A stretch of DNA of 64,000 bases from Neomoorella carbonis (GTDB taxonomy: Bacteria; Bacillota; DSM-521; Neomoorellales; Neomoorellaceae), in the NCBI RefSeq assembly GCF_045278715.1, contig NZ_CP136420.1, positions 186,001 through 250,000 of the forward strand. The letters run 5' to 3'. The notes under the pieces were generated by a model. It searched no databases and had not been told where the DNA came from. It saw only the letters and a program-made list of their open reading frames with translations. The position numbers were made by a program, and so were the translations under genes. Below are positions 24,949 to 33,602 of the stretch, in pieces (the first letter of the stretch is position 1; each line of letters opens with the position of its first letter).

Positions 24949-25896
24949 TTGCAAGACCTGAAAACAGTAGCCAGGGAGCTTTTGCGTACCAATATGGCTT
25001 TAAAGCCGGGCGAAACTTTGCTGGTGGTGACCGATACGGCAACGAGCACTATTGGCGAAGCGATTTTCCAGGCCGGTGAAGAAAGCGGCGCCCTCGCGGC
25101 ACTTATCAAGATGCCTCCCACGGACAGGCCCGGAGCCGAGCCGCCCCCGCCCGTGGCGGCGGCTATGGCCAGGGCCGACGTGGTTATTTGTCCTACCAGG
25201 AATTCCTTAACCCATACCCAGGCCCGGATAAAGGCCTGCCAGGCCGGGGCGCGGGTGGCTACCATGCCCGGTATTACCGAGGATATGTTTTTTACGGGGG
25301 CGGTGGCGGCCGACTATGAACAGGTGGCCCGGCGGGCTACAGAACTTGCCCGGCTGCTTACAGAAGCCAGGACTGCCGTTTTGGTGAAAGATGGCCTGGA
25401 ATTGCAGCTTTCCCTGGCCGGGCGCCGGGGTATAGCCAGTACCGGCTTGTACCGCCGGCCGGGTGAAGCGGGTAATTTGCCTTCCGGCGAGGCATACATC
25501 GCCCCCCTGGAGGGAAGCGCGGAAGGGGAAACGATTATTGACGGTTCCGTGGCTGGTATCGGCCAGCTGAGGGGTCCTGTCAGAGTAACTATTCGCCAGG
25601 GGGTTTTAACGGCAGCTCAGGGCCCGGAAGGGCAGCGGCTGCTGGAGCTATTGGGGAGTGCTCCTGAAGCCAGAAACGTGGCCGAACTGGGCATAGGCAC
25701 CAATGACCGCGCCAGGGTTTCAGGCAACATATTAGAAGACGAGAAGGTATACGGGACCGTTCATCTTGCCTTTGGTAATAATACGACCTTTGGCGGCACG
25801 GTCAGGGCAGGGGTGCATATTGACGGTGTTATTATGGCTCCCGACCTGTACCTGGACGGGAAACTGGTCGTTTCTCAAGGAAAAATCATAGTTTAA
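24949..25896 (+). CDS. M29-like aminopeptidase
   Basis: 315 residues from TTG 24949 (GAGGAGG upstream). The C-terminal region ELGIGTNDRARVSGNILEDEKVYGTVHLAFGNN...HIDGVI resembles the metal-binding segment of thermophilic M29 (AmpS/AmpT) aminopeptidases, with Glu, His and Asp ligands. It is shorter than classical M29 enzymes (about 410 residues), so it may act on a special small substrate. Last gene of the operon and a plausible last step releasing an amino acid. Confidence 0.82.
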   Translation: MQDLKTVARELLRTNMALKPGETLLVVTDTATSTIGEAIFQAGEESGALAALIKMPPTDRPGAEPPPPVAAAMARADVVICPTRNSLTHTQARIKACQAGARVATMPGITEDMFFTGAVAADYEQVARRATELARLLTEARTAVLVKDGLELQLSLAGRRGIASTGLYRRPGEAGNLPSGEAYIAPLEGSAEGETIIDGSVAGIGQLRGPVRVTIRQGVLTAAQGPEGQRLLELLGSAPEARNVAELGIGTNDRARVSGNILEDEKVYGTVHLAFGNNTTFGGTVRAGVHIDGVIMAPDLYLDGKLVVSQGKIIV

Positions 25897-26038
25897 TGTT
25901 TGTCCGACCTTGCAACCCGCCTTGACAGGCGGGTTATAGTATAATGTAACCACAAGTTGCCGGCCTTCTCCAGGAGGATTCAATCACCGGGTGGCGAATA
26001 TATCCCTTTTGTAACCTCAAGGGAAGAAGGGATCTTTT

Positions 26039-27949
26039 TTGTTGCGCTGGCGTTACCAGCCAGTCCTCTGGGCGGTGCTGATTATCGCTACCCTGGCCGC
26101 CGGGGTGGTAATTACGAACCGGGTGCGCCTGGAAGAAGCCAACCGGACGGTTACCCTGGCGGTTGACTTCCAGCAGGTGCAAAAATTAGCCCAGTGGAGT
26201 GGTTTGACTACCAGGGAAACTCTCAGCCGTTTGCAGCAGCAGGGAGCCAACGCTGTCCTTTTTAAGGAGCAGACCGTAGAGGATCTCCAGCAGCAGGTCT
26301 GGGTCCGGCCGGGAAGTGAGGCTGTCCTATCCTTCCCGGCTGCAGTGCAGAAAGAAGTGCGCCCCGAGTATACCTACCTTTTTACCAGCGACAGGGAACT
26401 GGCGCAGCGCCTGGAACTGCAGCTGGAAAATAAAATCCCCGGCGGGGTGCAGGTGCTGGCCGGCAGCGACTTCATAGCCCTGGGTATACCCCTCTCCATG
26501 GCAGAGCTAAAGGAAGTGGGCCTGGGCTTCCCGGACCGGGAGATGGCCATGGCGCGGGAACTGGGCCTGTTGCTCGTTCCCCAGGTACGGTGGTGGTATG
26601 GCGCCAACGCCGCTTCCCTGGCCGCCACTTTAAGGCCCCTGCTGGCCTACCAGGATAGCATCGTGGCTTTGCTTTTCAATGATAAGAGCCTTCCCGGTTA
26701 TCCCCATTACCTGTCTAACCTGGCGGCCCAGGTAGAGCAGCTCAAAGTCCCGGTGGGCCTGATCGAATTTTCCCCGCAGCAGGGCCTCAGCCAGCTGGTT
26801 ATGCTTCTGGATAAAAGGGCCGTCCGGGTGCACAGTATCAGTGTGGATGAAATGGCCGGTCTAACCCCGGCGGCGGCCCTGGAGCGCCTGGAGCTGGCAG
26901 CCAGGGAAAGGAATATCCGCGTCCTCATTGCCCGTTTTAAGTTTGCCCCGGGATCGACAAACTGGCTGGAAGATAACCTCCGTTACGTGGGGGAATTAAG
27001 AAAAGTAATCCTGGACGACGGCCTGACCATAGGCCGCGCGGAGCCCTTTTTACCTTTTCCTTTTTCACGCCTGTGGCTGTATTTAACCGGCCTGGGTGTC
27101 CTGGCCGCCGGGGTTCTTTTAATGATGCAGTTTGGTTTACCCCGTGTGGGGTTGGCTTTAGGTATCCTGGGCCTTGCGGTCTGGACTGGGACCCTGGGGC
27201 TGAATCACCAGGTGCTTATGGCCCGCAAGGTAATGGCCCTGGGAGCGGCCATTATTTTTCCCACCCTGGCCGTGCTTAAGGCCTGGACCCCGCTATCGCG
27301 CAGTTTAAAGGCCGCGATAGCTGTTACCATGCGCACAGCCTTGATCTCTTTCTTGGGGGCGTTGTCTATTGCTGCCATCCTGGCCGATAATACCTTTATC
27401 TTAAAGATTAATGAATTCAGCGGCGTTAAAATTGCCTTTGTCGCTCCCTTGGTTTTGTTTACGGCAGCCGTGATTATCCGGCAGGAGGGACGGCGGGCCG
27501 GTGCTACCGTGCAGAACTGGCTTGATACCGGCCTCACTGTGAAACTGGTACTCCTGGCTGCAGTGGTGGCCGCTGCCGGTGTTCTTTACCTCAGCCGCAG
27601 CGGTAATGAAGGGGTGGGGCTGTTACCTTTTGAAGGGCAGATGCGCTCTTTTCTGGGGAACGTTTTACTTGCCCGGCCGCGGACCAAAGAGTTCCTCCTC
27701 GGTTACCCCTTTTTGCTTTTAAGCCTGAGCCTGGGTTACCAGCACCGTTATCTTCTCTTCTGGCTTCTGGGCCTGGTGGGGCAGATCTCCCTTGTTAACA
27801 CCTTCTCCCATATCCACATCCCCTTCCTTATTTCGTTATTACGGACCTTTAACGGCCTGTGGCTGGGGCTTCTGATTGGTTTGCTGCTGGTTATAGCCGT
27901 AAAACTGGGGGCGGCAAGTTTAAGGAGGAACAGGGCGTGGCCAGGGTAG
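26039..27949 (+). CDS. DUF5693 family membrane protein
   Basis: 636 residues. One N-terminal membrane anchor (VLWAVLIIATLAAGVVI), a large extracytoplasmic domain to about residue 345 with a TIM-barrel-like feel, then about eight membrane segments. Recognised as DUF5693, often encoded next to csaB. Start is TTG 26039 or 26042 after GGAAGAAGG. The stop overlaps the csaB start. Probably acts in secondary cell wall polymer or S-layer assembly, inferred from the neighbour. Confidence 0.82.
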   Translation: MLRWRYQPVLWAVLIIATLAAGVVITNRVRLEEANRTVTLAVDFQQVQKLAQWSGLTTRETLSRLQQQGANAVLFKEQTVEDLQQQVWVRPGSEAVLSFPAAVQKEVRPEYTYLFTSDRELAQRLELQLENKIPGGVQVLAGSDFIALGIPLSMAELKEVGLGFPDREMAMARELGLLLVPQVRWWYGANAASLAATLRPLLAYQDSIVALLFNDKSLPGYPHYLSNLAAQVEQLKVPVGLIEFSPQQGLSQLVMLLDKRAVRVHSISVDEMAGLTPAAALERLELAARERNIRVLIARFKFAPGSTNWLEDNLRYVGELRKVILDDGLTIGRAEPFLPFPFSRLWLYLTGLGVLAAGVLLMMQFGLPRVGLALGILGLAVWTGTLGLNHQVLMARKVMALGAAIIFPTLAVLKAWTPLSRSLKAAIAVTMRTALISFLGALSIAAILADNTFILKINEFSGVKIAFVAPLVLFTAAVIIRQEGRRAGATVQNWLDTGLTVKLVLLAAVVAAAGVLYLSRSGNEGVGLLPFEGQMRSFLGNVLLARPRTKEFLLGYPFLLLSLSLGYQHRYLLFWLLGLVGQISLVNTFSHIHIPFLISLLRTFNGLWLGLLIGLLLVIAVKLGAASLRRNRAWPG

Positions 27950-29040
27950 TTATCTCCGGCTATTATGGCTTCCAGAACGCCGGGGATGAAGCCGTCCTTT
28001 ACAGCATGGTCCAGGCCCTGCGTTCCTTTGTCCCCGGTTTGGAAATCACTGTTTTATCTCACTGCCCGGAGCAAACAGCAGCGAGTCTGAACGTTGATGC
28101 GGTAAACCGCTGGCAGCTGGCGGCGGTAGCCGGGGCCATGCGCCAGGCCGATCTGGTTATCAGCGGCGGCGGCAGTCTTTTCCAGGATGTTACCGGATGG
28201 AAGAGCCTTCTTTACTACCTGAGCGTGGTAGTTCTGGCCCGGCTGTTGCGGAAGCCGGTACTGGTATATGCCCAGGGGCTTGGACCGTTAAAGCGCACTT
28301 TTAGCCGCCGGCTGACCGGCAGGGTCTTAAATAGCGTCCAGCTTATAACCTTGCGGGACAGTGGGTCGCGGCAGCTCCTGGAGGAACTCGGGGTGAGACG
28401 GCCGCCGGTCTATGTTACGGCCGACCCGGTTCTGGGCCTGGAACCGGAGAACCTGGATTTGCGCTCCGGACAGGAAAAATGGCAGGAGCTAGGATTGACT
28501 GATCCGGTAATTGGTATTTCTGTCCGTTCCTGGCCAGGGGCCGGGAACTGCTGGCCGGCCCTGGCCAAGGTGGCCGATGACCTGGTGACCGGCGGGTGGC
28601 AGGTTTTATTTTTACCTTTCCACTTTCCCACCGATGTCGATGCCTGCCGCCAGGTGGCCCGGCTGATGCAAAATCGGGCGACAGTTTTAAGGGAAAATAT
28701 GGATTTAAAAACACTCGTGGGCCTTATAGGCCGGCTGCAATTTTTAATCGGCATGCGCTTGCACGCCCTGATCCTGGCAGCGGTTATGGGGGTACCCTTC
28801 CTGGCGCTGCCCTACGATCCCAAGGTGGTTGCCTTTGCCAGGCTGGTGGAACAGCCGGCCGTGGGTTCCCTGGCCGGGTTAACCTGTCAGGGCCTCACGA
28901 CGGCAGTCCAGGAAGCCCTGGCTCGCCGGGAAGAATACGGCCAGAGGGTAAGGGCGGCAGCGGCCGAACTGCGGCCCCGGGCCCTGGATACCGCCCGCCT
29001 GGTTGCAGAGTACCTGAAGAAAGGAGCCATAGGCGGCTGA
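27937..29040 (+). CDS. csaB: polysaccharide pyruvyl transferase CsaB
   Basis: 367 residues from GTG 27937 (GGAGGAA site, overlapping the DUF5693 stop). The fold is GT-B-like: VVISGYYGFQNAGDEAVLYS, VISGGGSLFQDVTGW, VLVYAQGLGPL, GMRLHALILAA. CsaB adds a pyruvyl ketal to secondary cell wall polysaccharide, which makes the docking site for S-layer SLH domains. This implies an SLH-anchored S-layer in the organism. Confidence 0.92.
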   Translation: MARVVISGYYGFQNAGDEAVLYSMVQALRSFVPGLEITVLSHCPEQTAASLNVDAVNRWQLAAVAGAMRQADLVISGGGSLFQDVTGWKSLLYYLSVVVLARLLRKPVLVYAQGLGPLKRTFSRRLTGRVLNSVQLITLRDSGSRQLLEELGVRRPPVYVTADPVLGLEPENLDLRSGQEKWQELGLTDPVIGISVRSWPGAGNCWPALAKVADDLVTGGWQVLFLPFHFPTDVDACRQVARLMQNRATVLRENMDLKTLVGLIGRLQFLIGMRLHALILAAVMGVPFLALPYDPKVVAFARLVEQPAVGSLAGLTCQGLTTAVQEALARREEYGQRVRAAAAELRPRALDTARLVAEYLKKGAIGG

Positions 29041-29052
29041 CAGCCAGATAAA

Positions 29053-30654
29053 ATGGCAGCAAAAAGTAACGGCAAGTATACCCGGGGACCGGCAGGGACA
29101 CCGGTGGCCCGCATGGCGAGGGCGGCGAGTATTGTCCTGCTTTTGAACCTGTTGAGCCGGGTGCTGGGTTTTGTCCGCGATGCCAGCATTGCCGCCCGTT
29201 TTGGCGCCGGCCCGGCTACCGACGCCTACCTGGTAGCCTATACTATTCCTTTTTTCCTCCAGACCATCCTGGGGATGGCCTTCGTCACGGTGATGGTGCC
29301 GGTAGTGACTGCTTACCTGGTCCAGAATGACCGCGACCAGGCCTGGGCGGTAGCCAGCGCTGTCGGCAACTGGACGTTTTTAATCATGACCCTGCTGGCG
29401 GTTGCCGGCGCCGGCCTGGCTCCCTGGCTCGTCCAGATCCTGGCCCCCGGATTTACAGCACCTGTTTATGGCCTGACAGTGAAGCTTACCCGCATCATGT
29501 TCCTCTCCCTGCCCTTTATGGGCACAGGGATGCTCATCAGCGGCATTTTAAACGCCGGCTATATCTTTACCTCCCCGGCCCTGGCGCCGGCGGTCAGCAA
29601 CGTGGTCATCATTGCTACCGCAGTCCTGGCCGGGCAAACCTTTGGCATCACCGGCCTGGCTGTAGGGACAGTATTAAGTTTTGCCGCTTACCTGGCTATA
29701 CAGCTCCCCGATTTACCGCGTTTGCAGTTTCGCTACACGTGGCGCTTGCTTTCCCATCACCCGGCAGTGCAAAAAATAGGCCGCCACCTGTTGCCGGTAT
29801 CTTTAAGCCTGGCGGTGGTCCAGCTATACTTGGCCACAAACCGCTTTTTTGCCTCCCGGCTGGCAGCGGGGAGTATTACGGCTCTGGACTTCGGTAATCG
29901 CCTGGTAACTTTACCCCTGGGTATCTTTGTGGCCAGCGTTACCACCGCCGTTTTTCCTTCCCTGGCCGAGCAGGCGGCCCGGCAGGACCGCCGGGAAATG
30001 GCCCACCTGGTGGACCGGGGTCTGGGGTTGGTGGCCCTGACTATCTTGCCGGCTGCTGCCGGGCTCATTGTCCTCCGGGAACCCCTGGTACGGCTGGTTT
30101 TTGAGCGGGGGGCCTTTGATCCCCTGGCAACGGCCATGACAGCAGTGGCAGTTTTATTTTATTCCCTGGGCCTCCTGGCCCAGGCCATGCATCCCATACT
30201 GACCCGGGCCTTCTATGCCCTCCAGGAAGTAGTCGTTCCGGTAACAACGGGCCTTTGCTCCGTAGCGTTAAATATCCTTTTCAGCTACCTGCTGGTACCG
30301 TACCTGGGACATGGCGGCCTGGCCCTGGCCAATTCCCTGGCTGCCAGCCTCTATGCCCTGATGCTTTACCTGGCCCTGTATCGCCGCCTGCCGGAGCTAA
30401 AGGCGGTTGCCCTGCTGGGCTCTACGCTGCGCACCGGCCTGGCAGCAGCAGCAATGGGCCTGCTGGTCTGGCTGGCGGGGAGGGGACTGGGTGTTTTTTC
30501 CCTGTCACAGCCCTTGCCGGGTTTATTTATCCGGTTAACCGGGTTAATAGCCGCCGGGATATTCATCTTCTGGGGCCTGGCCCTGCTATTGCAGATCGAA
30601 GAGGTTAATTTTATCAGCACTATGCTCCGCCGCCGGTGGCAAAGGGTTTTTTAG
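29053..30654 (+). CDS. murJ: lipid II flippase MurJ
   Basis: 533 residues, about 14 membrane segments; MviN/MurJ family of the MOP superfamily. Signatures: AASIVLLLNLLSRVLGFVRD with the central Arg, FGAGPATDAYLVAYTIP, and RAFYALQEVVVPV. It flips undecaprenyl-linked peptidoglycan precursor across the cytoplasmic membrane. It lies 12 bp after csaB, so it is probably co-transcribed. With CsaB next door a role for other polymers is possible. Confidence 0.93.
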   Translation: MAAKSNGKYTRGPAGTPVARMARAASIVLLLNLLSRVLGFVRDASIAARFGAGPATDAYLVAYTIPFFLQTILGMAFVTVMVPVVTAYLVQNDRDQAWAVASAVGNWTFLIMTLLAVAGAGLAPWLVQILAPGFTAPVYGLTVKLTRIMFLSLPFMGTGMLISGILNAGYIFTSPALAPAVSNVVIIATAVLAGQTFGITGLAVGTVLSFAAYLAIQLPDLPRLQFRYTWRLLSHHPAVQKIGRHLLPVSLSLAVVQLYLATNRFFASRLAAGSITALDFGNRLVTLPLGIFVASVTTAVFPSLAEQAARQDRREMAHLVDRGLGLVALTILPAAAGLIVLREPLVRLVFERGAFDPLATAMTAVAVLFYSLGLLAQAMHPILTRAFYALQEVVVPVTTGLCSVALNILFSYLLVPYLGHGGLALANSLAASLYALMLYLALYRRLPELKAVALLGSTLRTGLAAAAMGLLVWLAGRGLGVFSLSQPLPGLFIRLTGLIAAGIFIFWGLALLLQIEEVNFISTMLRRRWQRVF

Positions 30655-30735
30655 ACAAGCAGGAATATGGGGATAAATGGCGAATAGAACTACTAATACT
30701 ATCCAAATTAAAAGACCTAAAAGCGAAGTGACGTC

Positions 30736-31167
30736 ATGGACCTGACGGCAATTCAGAAAGTATTACCGCACCGCTATCCATTTCTGCTGGTTGACCGCAT
30801 CTTGGCAGTAGAGGCAGGCCGGCGGGCGGTAGGACAAAAAAACGTCAGCGGCAACGAATGGTATTTTAGCGGCCATTTTCCCGGGCAGCCGGTAATGCCC
30901 GGGGTTTTAATCATGGAGGCCCTGGCCCAGGTCGGGGCGGTGGCCCTGTTGAGCCTTCCCGAATTCCAGGGGCGGGTGGTCCTTTTTGGCGGCATGGACG
31001 GGGTTCGATTCCGCCGCCAGGTAGTTCCAGGCGATGTTTTAAAGCTGGAGACGGAGATTATTAAGCTCAAAGGACGGGTAGGCAAAGGCTACGGCCGCGC
31101 CTGGGTGGAGGAAGAACTGGCGGCTGAAGGGGAACTGCTTTTTGCTGTGGGAGAAAAGATAGAGTAG
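30736..31167 (+). CDS. fabZ: 3-hydroxyacyl-ACP dehydratase FabZ
   Basis: 143 residues, hot-dog fold. The catalytic His47 (SGHFPGQPVMPGVL) and Glu61 (IMEALAQ) are in place, along with LPHRYPFLLVDRI. It dehydrates 3-hydroxyacyl-ACP in type II fatty acid synthesis. Here it is isolated from other fab genes and lies between murJ and a cell wall sugar transferase. Confidence 0.95.
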   Translation: MDLTAIQKVLPHRYPFLLVDRILAVEAGRRAVGQKNVSGNEWYFSGHFPGQPVMPGVLIMEALAQVGAVALLSLPEFQGRVVLFGGMDGVRFRRQVVPGDVLKLETEIIKLKGRVGKGYGRAWVEEELAAEGELLFAVGEKIE

Positions 31168-31183
31168 TTTGGTACGTGACAGT

Positions 31184-31213
31184 GCCAGCCTGCAACAAAG
31201 TTATTTTCGGAGG
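31184..31213 (+). promoter_or_regulatory. leader motif copy 1 (shared with the phosphohexomutase gene)
   Basis: The 30-nt segment ending in CAAAGTTATTTTCGGAGG matches 33565-33594 at 26 of 30 positions. It includes the ribosome site of the transferase gene and extends well upstream of it. Confidence 0.6.
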
Positions 31214-31224
31214 AGGAACCGCCG

Positions 31225-32274
31225 GTGAATATCCTGGCCCTTGCTCTAGCGGGGGTAATTAGTTTTTGGCTTACACCTGTACTTTGCCGGGTGGCGCCCC
31301 GCCTGGGGGCTGTCGATAAACCCGATGCGCGTAAAGTTCACCGCACCCTCATGCCCCGGCTGGGAGGCGTGGCCATCTACGCCGGTTTTCTGGCAGCCTT
31401 TTACTTACTCGGTTACCATGGGGAGAAATACCTGGGCCTCTTGCTGGGCGGTACCTTTATCATGCTGGTGGGGCTGGTCGATGATATTAAAAATATAAGT
31501 CCCAGGCTGAAATTAATGGGTCAAATTGTCGCCGCAGCCATTCTGGTAGCCTTCGGGGTGCGGGTGGAATTTCTCACCAACCCCTTTGACGGGCTTTTTA
31601 TCCTGGGCAAACTGGCCATTCCCGTAACTATTTTTTGGATAGTAGGCGTTACCAATGCTTTAAACCTGGTGGACGGCCTGGATGGCCTGGCCGCCGGGAC
31701 TTCCTTTATCGCCGCCGTGACCATTGCCGTGGTGGCCTGGCTTAACGGAGAAGTGGTTGTAGCCCTTCTTTCCCTGGCCCTGGCGGCCAGTGTGCTGGGC
31801 TTTCTGCCCTTTAACTTTCACCCGGCACGGATTTTCATGGGCGACAGCGGCTCCATGTTTTTGGGCTTCAACCTGGCGGCCCTGGCGACCATCGGCCTGA
31901 CCAAGAGCGCGACAGTGTTATCCCTCTTTATACCGGTAGTCATCTTAGGTTTACCTATCCTGGACACCACTCTGGCCATTATCCGTCGCTTTCTCAACCA
32001 CCGACCTATCTTTGCCCCCGACAAAGGCCACCTGCACCACTGCCTGCTGGCCCAGGGTTTAACCCAGCGCCAGGCCGTCGGTGTCATCTACCTGGTGGAT
32101 GCCTGCCTGGGGGGCAGTGCTGTACTCCTTACCAGGCTGGCCACGGATCAGGGTATGCTTATCCTGGTGGGCCTGGCCGTGATAATCCTGGTGGGTTGCG
32201 ATAAACTGGGGGTTCTTGGTAGAGGGCACCTCACCAGGGTTAAGGCCCGGCATAATTCTTTGCATATATTGTAG
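31225..32274 (+). CDS. undecaprenyl-phosphate GlcNAc-1-phosphate transferase (TagO/WecA-like)
   Basis: 349 residues, about ten membrane segments, GT4/MraY-WecA family: DARKVHRTLMPRLGG, VGLVDDIKNISP (Mg-binding Asp pair), TNALNLVDGLDGLAAG, FMGDSGSMFLG, DKGHLHHCLL. It transfers GlcNAc-1-P (or similar) to undecaprenyl phosphate, the first step of teichoic acid or secondary wall polymer synthesis. Start GTG 31225 with CGGAGGAGG upstream. The leader is shared with the phosphohexomutase gene at 33603. Confidence 0.92.
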   Translation: MNILALALAGVISFWLTPVLCRVAPRLGAVDKPDARKVHRTLMPRLGGVAIYAGFLAAFYLLGYHGEKYLGLLLGGTFIMLVGLVDDIKNISPRLKLMGQIVAAAILVAFGVRVEFLTNPFDGLFILGKLAIPVTIFWIVGVTNALNLVDGLDGLAAGTSFIAAVTIAVVAWLNGEVVVALLSLALAASVLGFLPFNFHPARIFMGDSGSMFLGFNLAALATIGLTKSATVLSLFIPVVILGLPILDTTLAIIRRFLNHRPIFAPDKGHLHHCLLAQGLTQRQAVGVIYLVDACLGGSAVLLTRLATDQGMLILVGLAVIILVGCDKLGVLGRGHLTRVKARHNSLHIL

Positions 32275-32284
32275 GGGTGAGGTG

Positions 32285-32524
32285 ATGGCTGTGCGCCACT
32301 ATTATTTACTCGTTGTTATTCTCCTCCTGGTTCTGGCCCTCGGCCTGGCGAGCAGCGCTGGTGCGACGGCCCCTACGGCCGGGCTGCAGGCTGACCCGGT
32401 GGTTACCCGGAGTTACGTCCAGGAAGCCGTCGACAGCCGCCTGGCACCCCTGCAGCAAGAAATCGAAGGGGCGCAGCAGCGCCTGGCCGCCCTGCAGCAG
32501 CGGGTAAATACCATGGTGCCGTAG
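32285..32524 (+). CDS. small secreted or anchored hypothetical protein
   Basis: 79 residues from ATG 32285 (AGGGGTGAGG upstream). Signal-anchor-like stretch YYLLVVILLLVLALGLASSAGA, then a short helical coiled-coil segment (APLQQEIEGAQQRLAALQQR). It follows the transferase gene by 10 bp and ends before a terminator, so it is probably co-transcribed. Not recognised. Confidence 0.75.
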   Translation: MAVRHYYLLVVILLLVLALGLASSAGATAPTAGLQADPVVTRSYVQEAVDSRLAPLQQEIEGAQQRLAALQQRVNTMVP

Positions 32525-32538
32525 AACGATACTGACAG

Positions 32539-32566
32539 GGTCGCGAGCTTAAACTCGCGGCCTTTT
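32539..32566 (+). terminator. intrinsic terminator
   Basis: GG(T)CGCGAG (32539-32547) pairs with CTCGCG(G)CC (32554-32562) around CTTAAA, followed by TTTTT. It closes the transferase operon. Confidence 0.85.
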
Positions 32567-32631
32567 TGCATTTATGGAGCTTATTGGGAAATAATACGGA
32601 AATGAAGTCTTGGCGTAACGGGGGAATACAG

Positions 32632-32727
32632 ATGAACGACTTGCTCATTGAGGCGCTCTTAATCCTGGCTTTTATCGTGGCCGGCATTGGCCTCCTTTTT
32701 TATCTCCACAAGCGAGAATTACTTTAA
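32632..32727 (+). CDS. 31-residue predicted membrane miniprotein
   Basis: An ATG at 32632 preceded by GGGGGAATAC opens a 31-codon frame to TAA at 32725: an acidic start (MNDLLIEA), a hydrophobic span (LLILAFIVAGIGLLFYL) and a basic end (HKREL). This is the layout of a single-pass membrane peptide, with N-out or C-in orientation by the positive-inside rule. It sits 28 bp before the YetF-like gene. Only composition and ribosome site support it. Confidence 0.55.
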   Translation: MNDLLIEALLILAFIVAGIGLLFYLHKRELL

Positions 32728-32755
32728 ACTTACTTAAGTTAGGGGGGTTCAATTC

Positions 32756-33520
32756 GTGGAGTACCTCGAGGTATTTCTCCAGACCATCCTGGCCTTTGCG
32801 GCCATCCTGATCTACACCAGGATTCTCGGCAAACAACAGATCGGCCAGCTGACCTTTTTTGAGTACATTAACGGCATCACCTTTGGCAGTATAGCTGCCG
32901 TGCTGGCCACTGACATCGAACCCAGACGTACAGGGATGCACTTCCTGGGCCTTACCCTTTTTGCCTTTCTTACCTGGGCGGCCGGTTATGCCGTTCTGGT
33001 CAGCCGGCCGGCCCGCAAGCTTATTTCCGGCGAACCTACTGTAGTCGTGCATAACGGTAAAATCCTGGAAGGAAATATGAAAAAAATGCGGTATAATTTT
33101 GATGAGCTGGCCATGCAGCTGCGGCAAAAAAATGTATTTGATATTGCCGATGTGGAATATGCTATTCTTGAGCCTGACGGCGACCTGAGTGTTTTGCTGA
33201 AATCCCAGAAACGCCCCCTGACACCGGCCGATCTCCAGCTGCCGACCCAGTACGAGGGGATACCGACGGAACTGATTATGGATGGGGAGATCCTCTTCCA
33301 GAACCTGAAGCAAAATAAACTGGATGAAAAGTGGCTCATCCAGCAGCTCCAGGCCCAGGGGGTCCAGGATATCAGCCAGGTTGACTATGCCGTTCTAAGG
33401 AGCGACGGCTCCCTCTATGTCAATTTGAAAGAAGACGACATAATCAACCCGGTGGATATTACCGACGCTCCGGAAAGCCCGGTGAAGCAGGAGAAGGAAG
33501 AACAGGATAGGCCATCCTAA
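32756..33520 (+). CDS. YetF-like DUF421 membrane protein
   Basis: 254 residues from GTG 32756 (AGGGGGG upstream). Three N-terminal membrane segments (LQTILAFAAILIYTRILGKQ, FFEYINGITFGSIAAVLA, FLTWAAGYAVLV) lead into two repeated cytosolic DUF421 units, each with a D-x-A-xxE/D-x-D-G-x-L core (VEYAILEPDGDLSVLLK, VDYAVLRSDGSLYVNLK). The C-terminus is acidic. YetF-family function is poorly known; stress or spore envelope roles have been suggested. Confidence 0.88.
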   Translation: MEYLEVFLQTILAFAAILIYTRILGKQQIGQLTFFEYINGITFGSIAAVLATDIEPRRTGMHFLGLTLFAFLTWAAGYAVLVSRPARKLISGEPTVVVHNGKILEGNMKKMRYNFDELAMQLRQKNVFDIADVEYAILEPDGDLSVLLKSQKRPLTPADLQLPTQYEGIPTELIMDGEILFQNLKQNKLDEKWLIQQLQAQGVQDISQVDYAVLRSDGSLYVNLKEDDIINPVDITDAPESPVKQEKEEQDRPS

Positions 33521-33564
33521 AGCCTCAGGCCGCTTCCGCGAGGATACGGAACGAGCCGGAAAAT

Positions 33565-33594
33565 GTCAGCCTGTGACAAAGTTATCTTCGGAGG
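33565..33594 (+). promoter_or_regulatory. leader motif copy 2
   Basis: 30 nt with 26 identities to 31184-31213, both ending in TTCGGAGG. Spacing to the start codon is similar: 11 nt for copy 1 and 8 nt here. Confidence 0.6.
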
Positions 33595-33602
33595 TGGTGG
33601 TA

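Noticed and set aside
25922..25945. promoter TTGACA...TATAAT before the DUF5693 gene
   Set aside because: The boxes are only 12 bp apart and TTGACA forms the loop of an AACCCGCC/GGCGGGTT hairpin, so this is more likely the end of the preceding operon. A promoter using another -35 remains possible.
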